64,000 nt of DNA, from the NCBI GenBank assembly GCA_052035735.1, contig JBPOHI010000150.1, positions 1-64,000 of the forward strand, in the 5' to 3' direction. The DNA is from JAGPDF01 sp052035735. Lineage in GTDB: Bacteria; Acidobacteriota; Thermoanaerobaculia; Multivoradales; JAGPDF01. How positions within the stretch are numbered: position 1 is the stretch's first letter; each line of letters opens with the position of its first letter. The notes under the pieces are model-generated. The model ran no database searches, was not told the origin of the DNA, and saw nothing but the letters and a program-made list of their open reading frames with translations. Positions 60,066-64,000 of the stretch are shown one piece after another. Position numbers and translations under genes: made by a program.

Positions 60066-62438
60066 ATGACTCTGGTCGGCACGAAGATCGGTCACATCCG
60101 CTTCGAGAGCCTCCTCGGGCGGGGCGGCATGGGTGAGGTCTACCGCGCCGTCGACGAGAAGCTCCAGCGCGTCGTCGCCGTCAAGACGATCCGCGCCGAG
60201 CACCGCCTCTCGGGAACTGCCCGCGCCCGGTTTCTGCGCGAGGCGCGGATCCTCTCGAAGCTGGCGAATCCGCTGATCTGCCAGGTCTACGACCTCATCG
60301 AGTCGGAAGAGGCCGACCTGCTCGTCCTCGAATTCGTCGACGGCGAGACGCTCGAGGAGCTGCGTACCGGGCGCCGGCTCTCCGAGCGCGAGATCCTCGA
60401 GCTCGCGGCGCGGATCGCCGAGGCGCTCACCGTGGCGCATCGCGAGCACATCATCCATCGCGACCTCAAGCCGGCGAACATCATGGTGCTGCCGTCGGGG
60501 GCGGTGAAGGTGCTCGACTTCGGCATCGCGCGCGCGAGCGGCGACGAGGGCGATGGCGCCGGGCTCGCTGCCGGGAGCGCGGCCGAACCGCCTCTCGCCG
60601 ACGAGGGCGCCACTCGCAGTCTGCCGCCGCAAGACCACGATCCCGAAGGCACGATCGCGTTCCACGGCGAAGCGGGTGACGGCGGCTCGTTCTCGGCGGC
60701 GCTCACCCAGCAGGGTTCGATCGTCGGCACGCTGCTCTACATGAGTCCCGAGCAGGCCTCGGGCGAGGAGCTGACCGAGGCGAGCGACCTGTTCTCGTTC
60801 GGCATCCTGCTGCAGGAGCTTCTGACCGGAAGGTCGCCGTATCCCTACGAACCGCTGCCGGAGCTCCTCCGCCGGGTCGGCGAGAACGCCAGCCTGCCGA
60901 TCCTGGCGAGCGACGGCATCGATCCGGAGGTGGCACGCCTGGTCGAGGATCTCAAGCACCCGCTGCCTTCACGGCGACCGACCGCCGAAGCCTGCCTCGA
61001 GCGCCTGCGCTTCCTGCTCGACAAACCTCAGCGCCTGCGCCGCAGGCGCTTCAAGGTCATCGCCACAGGCTCCGCTTTTGCCCTGTTGACCGTCGTCCTC
61101 GCGGTCGTCTCCCTCCTCGCTGTGCGCGAGAAGCGCGCCCGCGCGCGCGCCGAGAGTCTCGCCGTCGACCTCGAGAAGGCGGCCCACCGCGCCAACCGCG
61201 AGGCCCGGACCGCCAATCGGGTCGTCGAGTTCCTGGTCGATCTATTCGAACAGGCCGATCCCGAGCGCTCGCAGGGCCGCGAGGTGACGGTGCGCGAGAT
61301 CGTCGAGCTCGGCGGCGAGCGGATCACCCGGCAGCTCGCCGACGAACCGCTGATCCAGGCGCGATTGCAGGACACCCTGGGCGGCATCACCTGGCGGCTG
61401 GGGGACCTGCCCGCGGCGGCGAAGCTCCTCGCCCAGGCGCTCGCGACGGTCGAGCGCGAACGCGGGCCGGAAGACCCGGCGGTCGCCGAGGTGCTGTCGC
61501 ACCTGGGCGCCGTCGAGATCGACCTGGGACGGCTCGAGGAGGCCGCGCGCACGCTCGCTCGCGCCGAGTCGCTGCTCGAGCGGCAGACGCCACCGCCGGT
61601 CGAAGAGCTCGCGCGGACGCTCAACTCGCGCGGCGCGCTGGCCTACAAGCAGGGGGACCTCGTGGCGGCCGAGACGCACTACCAGCGCTCGCTCGCGCTG
61701 TTGCGGAGCGAGGCGCAGCCGCCGGCGCGCGATGTCGCCCTGGCGCTCAACAACCTGGCCATCCTCGCCTGGCAACGCGCCGACTTCGCGACCGCCGCGG
61801 CGCACTATCGCGAGGCGCTGGGGCTCAACGAAGCGCTGCTCGGCGAGAACCATCCGCACCTCGCGGCGCAGCTCAACAACATGGGGATCCTCGCGCGCGA
61901 CCTCGGCAACTTCGCCGAATCCGAGAGCCTCCACCGGCGCGCGCTGACGATCGCCGAGCGGGCGCTCGGCCCGGCCCACCCCGACGTGGCGTCGATTCTC
62001 AACAGCCTCGCCCGGCTCTACGGCCGGCAGAATCGCCTGGCCGAGGGCGCCCAGCTGCTCGAGCGCGCCCTGCGCATCTGTCGGACCGCGCTCGGTCCGA
62101 AGCACGCCGAAACCGGCACGACGATGGTCCGGCTCGGCGACTTCGAGCGCCGCGCCGGCCGACTGCAAAGCGCCGAGCCGTTGATTGTCGGCGGCAAGGC
62201 GATTCTCGCCGCCGCGCTCGGCGACGAGCATTCGCGCCTCGTCGAGGCGTGGGCCGCCCTCGGACACCTGCGGCGCGATCAAGGGCGCCCAAGCGAAGCG
62301 GAAGCGGCTCTGCGCGCGGGGGCCGATCTCGGCGCGGCTGCCCTCGGAGCCGGTCATCCGGACGTACAGGCGCTCGAGCGCGAACTTGCTTCTACGGACG
62401 AGGTGCAGGAGACTCGCCCGAACGGAGGCCGGACATGA
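60066..62438 (+). CDS. Ser/Thr protein kinase with TPR repeats
   Basis: 790 residues. Kinase domain at about 8-320: GRGGMGEVYRA, VAVKTI, HRDLKPANIM, VLDFGIARAS and YMSPEQASGE. Between DFG and SPEQ there is a 65-residue acidic insert rich in Gly, Ala and Glu, much longer than usual. One membrane helix follows near residue 340-360 (VIATGSAFALLTVVLAVV), then at least seven TPR-like repeats (for example LNNLAILAWQRADFATAAAH, YREALGLNEALLGENHPHLA) outside the membrane. This architecture is frequent in Acidobacteriota and Myxococcota. The start directly abuts the cupin stop; its own stop overlaps the secreted protein by ATGA. Confidence 0.93.
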   Translation: MTLVGTKIGHIRFESLLGRGGMGEVYRAVDEKLQRVVAVKTIRAEHRLSGTARARFLREARILSKLANPLICQVYDLIESEEADLLVLEFVDGETLEELRTGRRLSEREILELAARIAEALTVAHREHIIHRDLKPANIMVLPSGAVKVLDFGIARASGDEGDGAGLAAGSAAEPPLADEGATRSLPPQDHDPEGTIAFHGEAGDGGSFSAALTQQGSIVGTLLYMSPEQASGEELTEASDLFSFGILLQELLTGRSPYPYEPLPELLRRVGENASLPILASDGIDPEVARLVEDLKHPLPSRRPTAEACLERLRFLLDKPQRLRRRRFKVIATGSAFALLTVVLAVVSLLAVREKRARARAESLAVDLEKAAHRANREARTANRVVEFLVDLFEQADPERSQGREVTVREIVELGGERITRQLADEPLIQARLQDTLGGITWRLGDLPAAAKLLAQALATVERERGPEDPAVAEVLSHLGAVEIDLGRLEEAARTLARAESLLERQTPPPVEELARTLNSRGALAYKQGDLVAAETHYQRSLALLRSEAQPPARDVALALNNLAILAWQRADFATAAAHYREALGLNEALLGENHPHLAAQLNNMGILARDLGNFAESESLHRRALTIAERALGPAHPDVASILNSLARLYGRQNRLAEGAQLLERALRICRTALGPKHAETGTTMVRLGDFERRAGRLQSAEPLIVGGKAILAAALGDEHSRLVEAWAALGHLRRDQGRPSEAEAALRAGADLGAAALGAGHPDVQALERELASTDEVQETRPNGGRT

Positions 62439-63838
62439 CTGGCAGATTCTCGCTCGCACGCGCGCTGGGGCTCATCGGAATCAGCGGACTGCTCAGCGGA
62501 GGCATCGCGCAGCCGGTGACGGCGCAAACCCCCCAGCCGATCGGACCCCAGACCCTAGCCAACCTGACGCTCGCAGGCGACCAGGACGAGGCCGTCGCCG
62601 CCGTCGACCCGAACGGCAATCTGCTCGTCATCTGGCGCGACGAGTTCCTCGACGGCAACGCCTCCGCCATAATCGGGCGCCGCTTCAGTGCGCGCACCGG
62701 CCTGCCGGTGTCGAGCGAGTTCCTGATCAATGTCACCACCGACGGCGACCAGCGCAACCCGGCGATCGCTGTGGCCGATGACGGCAGGTTCGTGGTCGTC
62801 TGGGAGGGACCGGATACCACTGGTCCCGCCACTCCCGGCATCTTCGGCAGCCTGCGAGCCGCCAACGGAACGCCCATCGAGGCGGAATTCGCGGTCAACG
62901 TTGGAACCGCAGGAGTGCAGCGCCGGCCGGCTGTCGCCATGCAGCCGGGGGGCGCTTTCCTGGTGGTTTGGCAGGACGGCGCCCCGACGCCGGGCCTCGT
63001 CGACACCGGCTCGAACATCGCGGCCCGTCTCTACCCCGCCAACTTCCCGTCGGCCCCCGCGGGTAGCCCGGTCTTGCTGAACACCAGTCTCGACGGCGAG
63101 CAAGAGCATCCAGCCATTGCAGCAAGGCCGGCGGTCGCGGGGTGGCTGGCAGGCTGGCAGGGCCCGAACCTGGACACACCGCTGTCGCCTTCGATCCTGG
63201 CCCGCATCCTCGACTCCAACCTCGCCGGCGGAAGCGAGTTCGTGGTGAACACCACGCAGTCCGTGGGGTTACGCAGCCATGTCGCGGTGGCGGCGAACGG
63301 CCAAGGCGACGCCGTCGTCGTCTGGGAGGCGCCGGATGGCAACCAACGCGGAATCTACGCCCGTTCGTTCGTCGACGGCGTGCCTGGCGCCTCGGAGGAG
63401 CAGATCAACCTCTCGACCGGCGCCGACGAGCGCGAACCGTCGGTCGCAATCGATCAGTTCGGTGCCTTCGTCACCGCCTGGGTGGTCGCGTCGCCCGCCG
63501 TGACCGACCCCTGGAGCGAGCATCCGGAGGGCAGCCCGATCGTCATCCAGGGACGCAAGAAGAACGCCGGCGGCAGCTTGACGGCGACCGGCCTCGCCGG
63601 CGCCGGAGATCTGGTACCGCCCGCCGATGCGGAGTTCCAGATCAACACCTCGGGCAACGCCTTTCTCGATCCGTGGGTTGCCCTCGAACCGCGCGGCAAC
63701 TTCGTCATCGCCTGGCAGGGCACGGACTCCGAAGACCCCGACGGCAACGGCGTCTTCTTCCGCGGCTTCCGCGCCGCGCTGTTTGCCGACGACTTCGAGA
63801 CCGGCGACACCGCGCGCTGGAGCAACACCGCGCCCTGA
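62435..63838 (+). CDS. secreted repeat protein with C-terminal FADDFETGD motif
   Basis: 467 residues from ATG at 62435, coupled to the kinase. The signal peptide ends near PVTAQ. The body has about six blocks of the kind P-x-I-A-V, D-x-x-G-x-F-V-V-V-W (RNPAIAVADDGRFVVVWEG; AVAANGQGDAVVVWEAPDG), consistent with a beta-propeller. The end reads FADDFETGDTARWSNTAP, closely matching the end of the metallopeptidase at 9197-12301. The function is unknown; the coupling suggests a link with the kinase. Confidence 0.75.
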   Translation: MTGRFSLARALGLIGISGLLSGGIAQPVTAQTPQPIGPQTLANLTLAGDQDEAVAAVDPNGNLLVIWRDEFLDGNASAIIGRRFSARTGLPVSSEFLINVTTDGDQRNPAIAVADDGRFVVVWEGPDTTGPATPGIFGSLRAANGTPIEAEFAVNVGTAGVQRRPAVAMQPGGAFLVVWQDGAPTPGLVDTGSNIAARLYPANFPSAPAGSPVLLNTSLDGEQEHPAIAARPAVAGWLAGWQGPNLDTPLSPSILARILDSNLAGGSEFVVNTTQSVGLRSHVAVAANGQGDAVVVWEAPDGNQRGIYARSFVDGVPGASEEQINLSTGADEREPSVAIDQFGAFVTAWVVASPAVTDPWSEHPEGSPIVIQGRKKNAGGSLTATGLAGAGDLVPPADAEFQINTSGNAFLDPWVALEPRGNFVIAWQGTDSEDPDGNGVFFRGFRAALFADDFETGDTARWSNTAP

Positions 63839-63887
63839 GGCCGCGATAGGCTGTGGCTCCACGGCAGCACCCCGGGAGCAAGGAACC

Positions 63888-64000
63888 ATGCGCCAGAACC
63901 TCCAGGAAGCCCGCAAGCAGTCGGCCTATGTCCTCGACCTGATTTCGAAGCCGTCGCTCACCGCCGACGAGAGGGCGCGCGTCGTCGAGGAGTCGGTTCG
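63888..64000 (+). CDS. partial gene, possibly another PatA-like aminotransferase
   Basis: Only the first 37 codons are in the window. ATG at 63888 follows GGGAGCAAGGA. The start EARKQSAYVLDLISKPSLTA with DERARVVEESV resembles the N-terminal helix of PatA in this window (ESQRWLDIISSTQISDEEKRR) in length, spacing and charge. This would be a second class III aminotransferase for diamines. It is too short to be sure. Confidence 0.45.
   Translation, partial: MRQNLQEARKQSAYVLDLISKPSLTADERARVVEESV

Overview
ORGANISM. High-GC (roughly two-thirds G+C by eye) Gram-negative chromosome segment. Outer-membrane beta-barrels, a TonB-dependent receptor, lipobox solute-binding proteins, a Ser/Thr kinase with TPR repeats and secreted proteins with recurrent Acidobacteriota-like C-terminal segments point to Acidobacteriota, probably Thermoanaerobaculia-like. 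This is inference; there is no rRNA or tRNA gene here to settle it. LAYOUT. 1-2634: an ABC exporter pair (permease cut by the window edge) and a LolA-like periplasmic protein. 2779-9168: polyamine uptake operon potABCD with a TorF-type outer-membrane protein, a terminator and an aldehyde dehydrogenase. 9197-12301: a large secreted HExxH metallopeptidase with three internal repeats. 12338-17756: an accessory region of lower GC holding a small membrane protein with a perfect palindrome, a HigBA toxin-antitoxin pair, several gene scraps, and on the minus strand an orphan Rhs C-terminal-tip / putative immunity array with three tips, each followed by a small gene. 17759-22607: a membrane glycosyltransferase, patD, a pair of inverted repeats and a succinate-semialdehyde dehydrogenase. 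22737-33612: a co-directional defence island of SNF2 helicase, DUF4391, type III Mod, DarT, DarG and type III Res. 33653-39395: a saccharopine-dehydrogenase-like protein, a secreted protein, and patA plus gabT. 39609-50216: a TetR-led operon with a TonB-dependent receptor, SDR, three alpha/beta hydrolases, acyl-CoA synthetase, SCP2-type thiolase and MFS transporter. 50226-55688: an outer-membrane porin divergent from a second potABCD operon. 55728-63838: a hybrid histidine kinase, then class III aminotransferase, cupin, Ser/Thr kinase and secreted protein in an overlapping string, and a gene cut by the right edge. HOW IT FITS. Two uptake systems plus PatA, PatD, GabT and a succinate-semialdehyde dehydrogenase make the complete putrescine to GABA to succinate route; further aldehyde dehydrogenase and aminotransferase genes may handle related amines. 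The defence island sits inside this catabolic neighbourhood, between the succinate-semialdehyde dehydrogenase and patA/gabT. The TetR operon reads as outer-membrane uptake followed by ester hydrolysis, CoA activation, oxidation and thiolysis. The two most unusual structures are the Rhs tip array and the DarTG module enclosed by the mod and res genes. No tRNA, rRNA, CRISPR array or transposase was seen. The longer gaps without genes are 20970-21242 (inverted repeats), 39396-39608 (TetR operator candidate), 51525-51719, 19349-19538 and 34787-34958 (divergent promoter regions with no motif I could defend).
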